Below, in pieces: positions 11,419-22,042 of a stretch of DNA of 64,000 nucleotides (position 1 is its first letter; the number at the start of each line of letters is the position of its first letter). Origin of the DNA: Selaginella moellendorffii (Eukaryota > Streptophyta > Lycopodiopsida > Selaginellales > Selaginellaceae); the NCBI RefSeq assembly GCF_000143415.4, contig NW_003314306.1, forward strand, positions 1,406,615 through 1,470,614, written 5' to 3'. The notes beneath the pieces were generated by a model, which was given only the letters and a program-made list of their open reading frames with translations, was not told the DNA's origin and ran no database searches. The translations under genes and the position numbers were made by a program.

Positions 11419-12105
11419 CCTTCCGAGTGAGCTCTAGAATGTCCACTACTCGTTTAAGTAGTAAGGGAGTCATGAAAGTGAGGCGAGATTGACAGCCACA
11501 CCCTTTCAATGTAGAAAGAGCCCGAAACTGTGTCATTTAGTTTAGAAAGATGTTTACACGAGCACACAGATATCGCTGGAACTGCAAGCAAAACAAAGAA
11601 CTTATGAAAAAACGAAAGGAAAAGAAAAACCCCACTTGATTCCCTTTATGTGTGGCTTTAGCTTATAATCTGCAAGTATACAGAGGAAATAAAAACAGCA
11701 TCATATATTCCAAATGACGATACAATTCAATACCTTGCGCGCTTTGCGTTTTACACGAAGCGACACGGCAGCACTGTTTTGCTGTATAGCTAAGTTTCGT
11801 GAGTGAAAAAACAAACTAAACGAGAGCTCAATTGCACCTACCTTTGCCGCCGCTGCTGCTGTAAGGAACAACGTTGCATTCCTCGCTGCACAGCCCCGGA
11901 GAGGAAGCCCGCCCGCATGCTTTTCTCACAGATCGACACAAAAAACATGTCAAAGGTGTTCCGATCCGTGATGCGAGCCGAGGCGCGGTGAGGGCTCCCC
12001 TGTGCTGCAAGTTCATCAGTAACTTACAACAAGAGTTGTCGAGTTACCCGATTCCACCAACAATACTCCCTTTCGGAGGTAGGACTCGAGCTCTGTGGAT
12101 GGCTT
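11419..12105. other. Intergenic region between subtilase and kinase
   Basis: This should hold the subtilase promoter (minus strand, upstream of 11418) and the kinase 3' region. Short open frames are present on both strands but none shows a domain or codon pattern that I can support. Confidence 0.5.
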
Positions 12106-12232
12106 CTACCCCGCAACTGGACACGGCTTTACAACCTGCCACGCACCATTTACACACCTGAGTCTCAGCTTCCTGTATGACCTCGTTGCTTCTTCAATCT
12201 TCTTCCTCTTTCTTTCCTGCTGCTGCCGCTGC

Positions 12233-12270
<38 letters not shown>

Positions 12271-13320
12271 GACACTACCACCTCGATCTGATACCCACTT
12301 GCCGTTGAGCCGCTTGAGCTTCACAATCCTCGTCCTGGGAACAAAGCCACCTTCCTCCGTGTGCTTGAGCACCCAAGGATGCGTTTGAATCTGCTGCGTC
12401 GTCAAGCGCTTCTTTGGATCCAGGCACAGCATCCCCAAAATCAGCTCTTTGGCCTCCAGCCCGACGCCGGACCAGTCGAGCATATCAGCCGGCATGTCGA
12501 CCCATCTCAGCCTCTCGAGCACGAACTCCGAGTCGAGCCCCGCAAAGGCCGTCAACCCGGACAGCGCCTCGTAGAGGATGAGCCCCAGTCCCCATATATC
12601 CACCGCCTGGTCGAATCTACTGTCCCTCACCACCTCGGGGGCCAAGTACTTGGTTGTTCCAACGATGTGATCCAGCTTACCACCGGTGGACGCCACCGAG
12701 AGCCCAAAGTCGGCAACCTTGACGTCGTATGGAAAGGAGTCCCTAGAGAGGAGGATGTTTGGAGGCTTGAGATCCCTGTGGATAATCCCCAGAGCGTGCA
12801 ATCCCTGCACAACCTTAGCCAAGCCTTTTATGAGAAGCGCAGCCTCCCTCTCACAAAGCCCTCGCTCTCTCTGGATCCTATCATGCAAACTGCACGCACA
12901 CAACTCAAGCACAAGATGCCACACGCGATTATCATCTACAATTACCTCCACGAGGCTCACGGCACCACCACCTCCTCCTCCACCTGTAATCCCCTTTCCT
13001 CCACCACCGCCGCCTCGAAATCTCACGCCGCCGTTGCTCTGGATCAGCTTCATGATCGACACCTCCTGCCGCACCAGATCGAGCTCGCGGGATTCCTCCA
13101 CCCTCACGCTCTTGCACGCAAACAGCCGCCCATCGCTCAGCCGCCTCACCTGGAAAACCCTGCCCTGGCCGCCATCGCCGATCTGGTACTCGATCGCGTA
13201 CTTGCGCGACAGATTGGGGAACGCCATGTCGTCGATCGACGAGAGCGACGAGGATTCCGTGCGATCGCCGTCGCCTCCGCCGCGGTCGCGCTCCGCAGCG
13301 CTCCTTTTTCTCACCGCCAT
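12106..13320 (-). CDS. Serine/threonine protein kinase with C-terminal polyglutamine
   Basis: The gene has a single exon and encodes about 404 aa from the ATG at 13320 (MAVRKRSAAERD). The frame is open to 13389, so a longer start is possible. Kinase landmarks are all present: glycine loop IGDGGQGRVF, Lys in FACKSV, HRDLKPPNILL, DFGLSVAS, GTTKYLAPEVV and the C-lobe DPKKRLTTQQIQTHPW. The N-lobe holds a glycine-rich low-complexity insert (around 12960-13030). The C-lobe resembles CDPK/PEPRK-like plant kinases, but no EF hands follow. After the kinase comes a tail in which two similar short motifs, VKLKRLNGKWVSD and RKLRLRCVNGAWQVV, flank a glutamine tract coded by CAG/CAA repeats. The substrate is unknown. 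The opposite strand has a long open frame here that is a shadow. Confidence 0.88.
12222..12272 (-). repeat. CAG/CAA microsatellite coding polyglutamine
   Basis: Runs of ctg and ttg on the plus strand encode about 14 consecutive Gln, an Arg and more Gln in the kinase tail. The mixed CAG/CAA codons are typical of a stabilised polyglutamine tract. Its length may vary between individuals. Confidence 0.85.
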
Positions 13321-13759
13321 AGCCAAAACGACGCGTAACAAATCAAGAAAACCCTGATAGGAAGGCATCTTTTTGAACTGGATGACCAAAAGGGATGCCG
13401 GAATATTCTACCGTGACGGTTGCGCCGGGAATATGCCGGCTAACAATAACGTCTCGTGATTTTCAAACCAACGACGGGTAGTTTGTTCTTTTGATCATAC
13501 AAAGATACTCGCAAAGATGAGAAAAATCACAATGTTTGCTATGATCAAACACCTGGAAGCCATCGATCCTCGCAACAAAGAGTACTCACAAATCTCGATC
13601 AAAATCTGGCCAAGACAACATCAAACTCTGACACAACACCTGGAAGCCATCTCTCATCGCAAAAAGCATAGAATTCCTAGTGGTTTTGGCAGTGAAAACA
13701 TCAAAATTTTGCCACAGGTCGATCACCTTAAAAACCTTGAGCGATCACGATGTTGTCTT
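13321..13759. other. Kinase upstream region and 3' flank of the TraB gene
   Basis: About 440 bases carry no supported gene. They include the kinase 5' region (minus strand) and the sequence past the TraB-family stop codon. A near-repeat of cacctggaagccatc occurs twice, near 13550 and 13638. Confidence 0.5.
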
Positions 13760-14896
13760 CTACAAAGTTACGACTGTCGTGAAGAGCGAGCCATCGTCTC
13801 TCACAGCCTGCAAGTGTTCTTCTTTACTCTGGTACGCATTCCACCGGTCTTCGATCCCGTCCATATGTGCCAGTCCCACCACAGCGACGATTTTCCCGTC
13901 GCAGCACAGCAATCTCTTGGTCATGATCTCGTCTCGCTGATCGACTACCGCATCAACCTGATGGGCTTGTCCACGGTCAGCATCGCTAGAGAAAGCAATC
14001 GTGTGAAAGGAATCACGTACCACTTCCGGGAACTCCAGGCGAAGGTCACGAATCAAGCTCGAAGCAATCTCTCTCGTGTTCATGGACTCGAGAAGACTCA
14101 ACTTTCGGTTTTGTATGGCGTGGAGCATCACCTGGCACTCTTTCATTGTCCAGAGCTTTCTTATGAGCCTGAAAGCAACAGGCATGGTGAGTGCTCGATT
14201 CAGTCTCTCCTTAGTGACCTTCATTTTAATCTATGTAAGAAAACGAGCCCAAAAAAGACGGATATTTACCTTGCTGTTCTCATCGATGAGATGAATCTCA
14301 GCACCGAGTTTCATAGCTTCAGTGCCTGCTACCTGAAAGGAAATTAAAAAAAAAAAAAACCATGAGAACAGTGAAAAGTTCTAGCTTAAGAATGCATACC
14401 ACGAACTCTGATGCTGTTGCTATCCCGGCGTCCCTCACACCTTGATAGTAGAAGTGAAGCACGACGTGCAGTAGCCTCTCTCCAAAAGTTCCAGGACAAT
14501 CGAGAAACTCTCGAATCACTCCACGCCTCGGCTCATCATCTCCTCCATCTGGTTCCAACAAGCAATCCATTCGAGAAGGACATAACTCCACCTGTGTCGC
14601 AGCAACAATGTAGCCTAGCTCGATCGTGAATCACGCACTCACCGCGACGATATTGGGCCTCACCGATCGAATAAGCTAGGAATTTGGAGCAAAATCCCGT
14701 GTCAATCGCGTAGCATAGAAATCGCGGAGATTACCTGTTGGACTTTATCAGCGCTGCGCTGCGAGATGTGCATCGTGCCTATCAGATGGACCTCCGCGCC
14801 ATTGGCCGCATTGTAGAGGCGAGCGACGTTGTCGGCGGCAGCGAAGCTCTCCCGCGAGAATCGGAGCCCTCTCTTCAAGAGCGCCAAGCTCGTCAT
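13760..14896 (-). CDS. TraB-family protein
   Basis: Four exons close in frame: 14735-14896, 14400-14591, 14270-14332 and 13760-14218, giving 291 aa. TraB/PrgY domain proteins occur from bacteria to plants and animals. Bacterial PrgY is tied to pheromone shut-down, and plant members have been linked to organelle surfaces, but the chemistry is uncertain. Family motifs here are the N-terminal HLIGTMHISQRSADKV (GTxH signature), then GAEIHLIDENSKV. Next is a helical middle (LLESMNTREIASSL) and the C-terminal VAVVGLAHMDGIEDRW, which matches the conserved GxxHxxGI. No transmembrane segment is evident. The protein is a compact member compared with many plant TraB proteins. The neighbour upstream is the minus-strand macro-domain gene, whose stop is only about 90 bases from this start. 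Confidence 0.85.
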
Positions 14897-14986
14897 TTGC
14901 TAAATCGATAAACCCTAAAAGGCATTAGCTTTAAAGTGGGCATCTATTCCGAATGTTCTTGTCTCATTGCTGGAAAAACCTTCCTT

Positions 14987-16544
14987 CTAGAGATATGGAA
15001 TTGGCGACTGCTGTTCTTGAGGCGGCGGTGGCATTGGGATCGTCTTCCTCTCCTTGATCGCTTCCAGGACTTTGTTTGCCTCGTCGATGAACGCATCATA
15101 CCCCTCGATGTTCCTTATCACGATGTCAATCTGATGGAGAAGAGAAGATCAGTGCCAAAGTTTGAGCAAGTTCTTACCTGTGTGAAACCCTGGCAGCCGT
15201 TTTTCAATGCCTTCAACGCTACTTCAGCTCCCTCCGAGTAAGGATACCTGCGTAGCTCCACATTCACAAAGAGAAAACGAATTAAAAGAGTGATTTTTAC
15301 CCGTAGATTCGGCACGAGAGGGGAGGGAACACGATGTGCTTGATGCCTTCCGTCGCAGCAAGAGCCAACGCCGAGCTGAAGCATCAAACGATGCGAGTGA
15401 GGTGGAACTCTCCAGCTCAAATCAAATAGAAACTTACGCGTAAGTTTTCTCTAAGTCGGCATCCGACTCCCTCCCTTCATACACAGGACCTACGGCATGG
15501 ATGACTCGCGAAACAGGAAGATTGAAAGCTCTGCACAAGAAAACACGAAAGAGAACAATGAGGAAAAAATCTAACTTGCGGCAAATGAAATACTTTGTGC
15601 TGACTGCTTGCCCAACTTCACACTTAACGCCATGAGGAGCGACGTCTGGAAGCCTTTGGCAGGCAGACAAGAGCCTCGGCCCAGCAACCTTGTGAATAAC
15701 TAGAAAAAAGAGAGCAAAGCAGTCAGCTTGAATCCAACATGTTTTCCAAGCAAAGCAGCATACCTCCATCAACAGCAGCTCCAGCATTCACTTTCTTGTT
15801 CGCAGGAGCCACCTGAGAATGCAAAAGAGCAAACCAAAATCATCCACCAAAAGAAGAGGAGGCAACACTTACAATGGCATCAGTAGCACCGTCGACTCGC
15901 CATTTGGTAATGTCTCCAAAGTAGATCGTCATGGAGCACGTATCCGAGAGCTTGAACTGTTCTCGCTGCATGAGCTCCGTCGGTGGAGGCGGAGGATTCA
16001 GCCACTCGATCACCCTCGAGTTCGTCGGCCTCTCGGGGTGGTATGGTCGCGGTGGTGGCTCCGGCTTCGCATAGGGGGACCTGTAAGTCGATTTGATCGG
16101 CTTTCCATCTTTATCCGTAGGCTCGGGAAGGTCGAGCTCAGGAATTCCCAGAGCCGAGAGACCTTTGTTCTCAGGAACTGGAGGTGGCGGCTCGGCGTTC
16201 GTAGACTTTGGTGGCAGCTTGTCTGGATTGAGAGTCCTCGGTGGTGGCGGCGGTGGTTTAACCGGCGGCGGCGGACCATAGTAAGGCACCGGAGGTGGCG
16301 GCGGTGTGTAGTACTCCTCCACTGGAAGCTTGTACTCGTTTGGCTGGCCTTGTCTTGGAATTCTAGGAGGAAATGGGTCAGAAGGATAGACGGAACGAAT
16401 CACTATCCTTGACGAAGATGGCCTGGTGTGTAGAGGCGGGGACGAAATTCCATGCTTGCTGCTGGCTTCGCCATGGAAGCTGGAAGAGAATGCCGGTAGA
16501 GGAGCGGCGAGCCGGATTGCTCCGACCTGTATGGCTTGCGCCAT
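14987..16544 (-). CDS. Macro-domain protein with proline-rich N-terminus
   Basis: Seven exons close in frame: 15873-16544, 15764-15812, 15594-15699, 15438-15530, 15301-15375, 15178-15247 and 14987-15130, giving 402 aa. Macro domains bind or hydrolyse ADP-ribose and its derivatives. The first ~50 residues are rich in Ser/Ala and almost free of acidic residues, as in plastid transit peptides. A long proline-rich linker with runs of PPPPP follows. The macro fold then reads TDAIVVAPANKKVNAG, VIHKVAGPRLL, SRVIHAVGPVYEG, VFPPLSCRIYGYPYSEGAE. The usual NAAN is altered to APAN, leaving only its last Asn. All six intron positions match those of the divergent paralogue at 17085-18599. The tail ends in a further proline/glutamine-rich stretch. 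Confidence 0.9.
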
Positions 16545-17084
16545 TCCTGGAAGAAAGAGATGTCAAATCCCAGCAAACGAAGAGAGTCACAGAACTAGGG
16601 AAAGCAAGAGAAATGCGAGCGATAGCGCGGATTCTACACAAAGAACACGATGAATCCCACACAAGAGCTACTTAGAAACCACGCATTGTCACACAGAACT
16701 AGGGAAAGCAAGAGAGACCACGGATTCTACATAAACAACGTGATGAAATTCCACGAAAGAGCTACTGGCGATACTAGAAACCATAATCGCGAGCCATACC
16801 TCAAGAACGCACTCGCTCGCTCCAACCCTGGCGCCAGGGAAGAGCCCTTCCAGGGTTTAAACACCTAGCCGGGAGATCGCGCGCATCGCGACCGTCTAGA
16901 GATTATGCCGTAAGATATTTTCCAGAGGGATAAGAGATGAGCGGTCACGATTAAAGAACCGCTGATAAACCCTAGAGGAGGCGCTGAGGCGCAGGTAAAG
17001 TTTTCGTCGATTCTTCGTTCGATCAGCGATTTCTAGCTCGAAATTTCTAGGTCTTATCGATCGATCGACCAGGTGGTAGCGCCA
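16545..17084. promoter_or_regulatory. Shared promoter region of the divergent macro-domain pair
   Basis: The two macro-domain genes start at 16544 (minus) and 17085 (plus), leaving 540 bases between start codons, so both must be driven from here. The region contains a tandem duplication (16586-16790) and a plant-type aaccctag box near 16971. A clear TATA box for either direction was not identified. Confidence 0.7.
16586..16790. repeat. Degenerate tandem duplication of ~100 bp
   Basis: Two adjacent units begin gtcac(ac)agaactaggg and share the order agggaaagcaagaga, cggattctaca, gatga, agagctact, agaaacca. Unit 1 is at about 16586-16687 and unit 2 at about 16688-16790. They differ by substitutions and small indels. 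Confidence 0.75.
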
Positions 17085-18599
17085 ATGCAGGGGATTAGCA
17101 AGCTCAGGGTCGCGCCGCTGTCCGGTCTCCGGCTCGGGAGCTCTGGATTCCTTGGAAGCGCGCGCGCATTCCAGACGAGCTCCACGGCGTTGTTTCGGCA
17201 CGATGCGAGCCCCGGATTTGGAGCTGGGGTCGTCCGGGCGGCAATGCGGCCGGATGGATTGCCTCACAAGCGCCCACACTTTGATAACTGGCAGAGGTCT
17301 CCTCCGGTGAGCACTGAGCCCCCAAAGCCGCCAGAGCCTCTCACGGGTGGAGTCAAGTACAAGCTTAGCGACCATTGCACGCTCGTTATGTGGAAGGGAG
17401 ATATAGTCATCTGGCACGTCGATGGACAAACTGATGCTATTGTAAGTTCTCTCCAATTTTTTTCCGATTATTTTTTTCTAGCTTTATGATTGTTCTTTAT
17501 TTTCCTGGTTCTTGGTTTTTCCTTTGATCCTTAGTTCGTTCTTTGCTATTCGTTTCGTTTTTTCTCTAGCTTTGGCTCTGATGGTTTTTCTTCTTTTTTT
17601 CTGGTTTTTGGTTTTGGTTTCGATCTTTAGTCTATGCTCGAGTGGTTTTTCAATACTTTTGTTAGTTCTTTTCGTTTCTTCTCTAGCTTTGGCTCTCATT
17701 AATTTGTTCCTTTTTTCCTGGTTATGGTTTTTCCTTTTGATCCTATTCTCCTTTAGCGTGGTTTTTCGCATTGTTTTTGTTCTTCTCTGGTTCTTACATG
17801 AAATGAAACTTACGAATTGTGTGCTTAGGTTGCTCCAGCAAACAAGAAAGTGAATGCTGGCCTGGGGATCAATGGAGGTGAGAGAAACCATACACTCTTT
17901 TTTCGCGATCTAAAAACTCGGTTTTGATTTTCGTCCCTGTGTTGCAGCAATTCATAGAGCTGCTGGCCCGAGGCTCGCTGATGCCGGTGCAAAGCTGCCG
18001 GATATGGCACCTCAAGGAGTGAAATGCGTTATCGGGGCAGCGGTCGTCACTAGGTATCGTAGAAACCCGAGCTCTCAACGCTGACTTCCACTTCCCAGGG
18101 CTTTCAACCTCAAGGTTTCTCGAGTCATCCACGCTGTGGCTCCAGTCTATCAGGAGAGAGACGATGCTTCACCCCGGGATCTCAACAGCGCATACAGGTG
18201 GGACACGCTTTCTAGTTTTCCAGCCTTGTAAGTAACACTTTCCTGGTGAAAACAAACAGGAGTGCTTTGGAGCTCGCCAACCGGGAAGGAGTGAAATACA
18301 TTTGCTTTGCTGCGATGTCTTGCGGCCTCTACGGGTATGACTCACTTCCAAACGATCGATTTCACTCACTCGCGAGATGATCAATCAGATATCCTTACGA
18401 CGAAGCAGCTGAGATCGCCTTGACGCAATGCTTGCGGAATCACGGAGACATCCGGGAGGTAAAAAAATGGTTTTCTTTTTCATTTGTTTCTTCGTCAAAA
18501 ACCATTGTTTTGCTTGAATCACAGGTCCATTTTGTATTGAAAGAACAGGACTACTACGATACATGGCTCGACGAAGCGAAGCGTATTTTCAAGTGCTGA
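17085..18599 (+). CDS. Macro-domain protein, divergent paralogue
   Basis: Seven exons close in frame: 17085-17441, 17829-17877, 17948-18053, 18099-18197, 18260-18334, 18389-18458 and 18525-18599, giving 276 aa. The role is presumed recognition or hydrolysis of ADP-ribose derivatives, as for its partner. The N-terminal ~55 residues (MQGISKLRVAPLSGLRLGSS and on) are Arg/Ser/Ala-rich, suggesting an organelle presequence, but the long proline linker of the partner is absent. The macro fold reads QTDAIVVAPANKKVNAG, AIHRAAGPRLADAG, SRVIHAVAPVYQE, CFAAMSCGLYGYPYDEAAE. Exons 2, 3, 5 and 6 have identical lengths in both genes (49, 106, 75 and 70 nt). The first intron, at 387 nt, is long for this window. 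Confidence 0.9.
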
Positions 18600-18760
18600 A
18601 AGAGCTCTTCGTTCGTTCTCTTCGTTTTTCTAATAGAAAATTTCGTACCACGAAGCTCATCCTTTCGAAAGGGACATTCCAATGCTTTGCGGATATTCCC
18701 GGCATAATTCGTTCTCTAGGGTTTGTCAAAAGCAGAGCAGAGGAGGGGAGAGCTCCGGGG

Positions 18761-20844
18761 ATGGCTTCCACGGAAGGTCTGGTGCCAATCACCCGGGATT
18801 TCCTATCCAGATTCTACGATCGCTACCCGTTTGAGGCGCTCGCGCCGGGGATCGCCGCGGCGGATTCGCAGCTCCGCGAGGAGAATGAGCGGATGAGCAA
18901 GCATTACGCGGAGGAATCAGGTCAGTCACTTGGAATTGCCCCTGTTCGTTTAGGCGCATCGGCATTCTGGCAGGGAACGATCTCATCCTTGACTTGTCGT
19001 TCGATTCGCCTCACAAGATCGACGAGAACTTGTGGAAGAACCGGGAGCAAGTGGAGGAGATTTTGTATTTGCTGGAGAAGAGGCACTGGCCTTCCTCTGT
19101 AAGTTTTTCCTTTCTTCTCTGTGGAATTGTATGACTTCTTTGCTTCTTCTTTCCTTTTCTTCCAGCTAAATGGACCACAAATGCCTGACAAGCTTTACAA
19201 GCTAGCTCTGGAGCTACAGAGCTTGCTCAAGTTCATTGAAGACTACCAGTATTTCAGCTCTGAAAAGATCTTCAGCATGAGTACGCTTAGCGTTTTTCTG
19301 TGAAGTACTTCATCTCTTTTTCCATCTTTGTGGACAGTTCTTACGTACATGCCTCAAGATTTTCGAGCGTCTCTAATCAAGCAGCAACGCGACCGCTCCG
19401 AGAAGAAGCGGCAAGCCGAGGTAGAAACGCTCTTAAATGGTGGTGGTAGCATTCAGGAAAAATATAATCTACTGTGGAAACAACAAATGGAAAGGTAGAG
19501 GGTGGGGCATTTTCTACTGCTTTAACCGGACTGTCTGGACACTGTGTAGACGCAAGCAATTGGTGATGCTGGGATCTGCTTCAGGTGTGTACAAGACGCT
19601 GATAAGATTTCTCGTCGGTGTGCCTCAGGTCTGTTTTGTACATTGGTCCGGCCCTTGTGTAAGTATGAGCTAGTCCTTTTTTTCTTGCAGGTCCTTCTGG
19701 ACTTCGTGCAACAAATAAATGATCACAACGGGTAAGACAGCATCGAGTCGTCTCTAAAATCGTGAATCTGTGCTTGTTTTCGTGTGTGAAGCCCCATGGA
19801 GGAGCAACGGGAGCGGTACGGGCCACCACTTTATCAGCTTACTCAACTCGGTTTGCACATACGAATCTTTCTGACTTTGTGGTGGAAGACATTTAATCGT
19901 GACACGACGTAAGCAAGCAAGCAAGCAAGCTAGCAGTTTTTCCTGTTACTGACTTTGGTTTTCTGAGCTTGAATGCAGGGCTCAAGACAGCCGCTTGGAC
20001 TTGCTGGAGGAGTCCGTGAAGCTTTATTCGTCGGAACTCAAGCGTTTTCTGACATTTTTGAGGTATGAAGTCTTTGATTCTGTCCAAAAGCTCTCGTGAT
20101 TTATCAGGGAAGTTTTCGAGCATTCCCCGTTTCTTATATCGGCGGAAGAAGCAGGAACAAATGGGGGAAAGTAAGCTAGCTGGCTTTGTTTGGATGATCC
20201 TGGATAAAATTACTTTTATGCAGGACCATGGTCAATGATTTTAAGGAAACCGTGATCTCCACAGGGAAAACTCACGAGGTGAGTCAATTTTTCGTGGTCT
20301 TCAGGCATCTCACAGCTCTGTTCTTCCAGGTTCTCTTGCCCGTCGACAGCGAGGGATCATACGTTGCGTGGGAGTTTAAACTGACATCCGGGAAGGTTTG
20401 CTCGTCATTCCTGTTCTCGCGACGGCTTACAAGGCTTGAAATCTCTACAGGACGTTGGCTTTAGCGTCGAATACATTAGCTCGAACGGCGCAAAGATGGT
20501 ACGTTTGATGGTTTCACAATACTTTCGTGATAGCTTTCTCCCCCTGCAGCAAATGCTACCATATCAACGATATGATTCGCACCAGGTCCGTGATAAATAA
20601 CTCGTTCGTTCGACAAGTTTGTAAGCTTGGTTCTCGTTCCAGGGAAACTTCTACTCGCCGGGCGTCGGATCTTACAAACTAGTCTGGGACAACTCCTACT
20701 CCACATTCTACAGAAAAGTAAGGCCGCCTAGATCACGCTAGCGTTTCTATTGACGAGCGTGATACACACTTGCAGACCGTGCGGTACAAGGTGGACGCCA
20801 TCCCTCCCGTCGCGGACGCGCAGAAGCTCGAAGACCAAAATTGA
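18761..20844 (+). CDS. GOLD-domain protein with helical N-terminal region
   Basis: Fifteen short exons close in frame (18761-18920, 18974-19098, 19166-19280, 19338-19494, 19550-19628, 19691-19731, 19792-19908, 19979-20062, 20108-20170, 20224-20278, 20330-20395, 20451-20498, 20550-20585, 20643-20717, 20776-20844), giving 429 aa. The C-terminal ~110 residues look like a GOLD beta-sandwich: LLPVDSEGSYVAWEFKL, VGFSVEYIS, GSYKLVWDNSYSTFYRK and RYKVDAI. GOLD domains mediate protein or lipid contacts in Golgi and vesicle trafficking. The front ~300 residues are mostly helical and charged (KQQRDRSEKKRQAEVE), without a SEC14 domain, so it is not a patellin. No membrane segment is seen. The second exon uses the AG at 18972-18973 rather than an upstream AG, because only this gives LILDLSFDSPHKIDENLW. 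The first intron is therefore 53 nt. The exact role is unknown. Confidence 0.85.
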
Positions 20845-20867
20845 AAAACGGCATATTCTTCAGATAT

Positions 20868-21045
20868 CTATCTCGGATATTCTACAGAATATTCTTTTGG
20901 TGGGTTTAGGGTTAGTTTAATTTAAATGTGGTACTTTTACAAATCACGGTAAGCTTAATTATTCTATGGGATATTCCTACAGAATAAGTTTTGGTGGGAA
21001 TTCTTAAGTTTAGTTTAGTTTAACTGAGTCACGCTTAATGAGACA
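20868..21045. repeat. Short AT-rich tandem duplication downstream of the GOLD gene
   Basis: Two degenerate units share ggatattc(c)tacagaata, ttttggtggg, tttagtttaa/tttagtttag and tcacggtaagctta/tcacgcttaatg, with a spacing of about 95 bases. Nothing coding is visible. Confidence 0.55.
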
Positions 21046-21389
21046 AGCTTGGAAAGAGAGATTCGCCTTTGTTGGTATATATGGTATGCGCGTCTGCTGT
21101 TGAAACTACACGAGGAATATCGCTTGGGTGGCTGGTGAGCAATCAAACAATTTCTCTCTTGTACCTTTGCGCGGTGGGATCGATTGAGAATCGCTGGCCC
21201 CCATGGTGGATGGGCCCCCGCTGCGCTTTGTTCGTCCACCCTGAATCCAAAGCTCATTAAAAAGCTTTCCCAAAGTAGCGAGGAAAGCTCTCTTTTCTCT
21301 CTGTAGCGGGACATGACAAGGTCGTGGTCACTGGTGTGGCTTTCGTGGGTGGGCGATGGACCATCGCAAACCAACCGGCCGCCTCACGC

Positions 21390-22042
21390 GCTCTCTCATT
21401 GACCGGGCACAGCCTTTCCTCACGGCTTACAACGGGATCTTCATAAACTCCACTTTTCCGGCGGGGATGAACATCCCCCAGGCGCTCGTGAAGCACAAGG
21501 TGGCGGACGAGATCAGGTTCCGCTCAAGGCCGACGTGCTGAGTAATGGCGGAGTGACCGTCGGTGGGCACTTTCCGGCCCGACATCCAGTCCCAGCTGGT
21601 GGCATTCCTCGATCAGAGCCAGTGCCCCTTCACCATCAACCTCTACCCCTTCCTCAGCCTGCAGCAGGATGCAAACTTCCCCCGAGAGTTCGCCTTCTTC
21701 GCCGTGCCACCGACAGTCGACGGCGCTCTTTCCTACACCAACGTCTTCGACGCGTCGTATGCGGTGGCGACGGAAATGCGTCGTATGCCTTCAACAGACC
21801 AGCTCAAGAGCCAGGTCGGGAACAGCTGCTACTTCGATGGCCTCGGCAAAGTCACGGACGTGGATCCGGCGCAAGGGGATTGCAAGTTTAAGATTGGGAT
21901 TGTGACGGCCTCGTCTCCTCCTGGATTGTCGGCGGCAATGTCATTGTTGGCCGCCTCCTTGGCGTTTCTCTTCTTGCTTTTCTCAGTAGGCTTCCAGGCT
22001 GTGATAGCTGGAACGTTTCATACCAGTCTTCGCTACTGGTAG
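21390..22042 (+). pseudogene. GH17 beta-1,3-glucanase pseudogene with X8-like tail
   Basis: Family GH17 enzymes with a C-terminal X8 (CBM43) module and a GPI anchor cleave callose at the cell wall. Recognisable pieces are PFLTAYNGIFINSTFPAG, then (frame change) GTFRPDIQSQLVAFLDQSQ, CPFTINLYPFLSLQQ and YTNVFDASYAVA. Then comes GNASYAFN in one frame and GNSCYFDGLGKVTDVDPAQG in another, and a hydrophobic GPI-type tail (AAMSLLAASLAFLFLLF). The conserved catalytic NEP has become AQP. The region between FDA and the X8 module, which should contain the second catalytic Glu, is deleted. At least two frameshifts are present, so the copy is dead. Confidence 0.85.

Noticed and set aside
12361-13338. Long plus-strand open frame (325 codons) opposite the kinase
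   Set aside because: It is the antisense shadow of a GC-rich single-exon kinase gene. It has no domain signal, while the minus strand has every kinase motif.
15819-16412. Plus-strand Arg/Trp-rich frame (197 codons)
   Set aside because: It is the antisense of the proline-rich exon of the minus-strand macro gene. The Arg/Trp richness is what reversed Pro codons produce.
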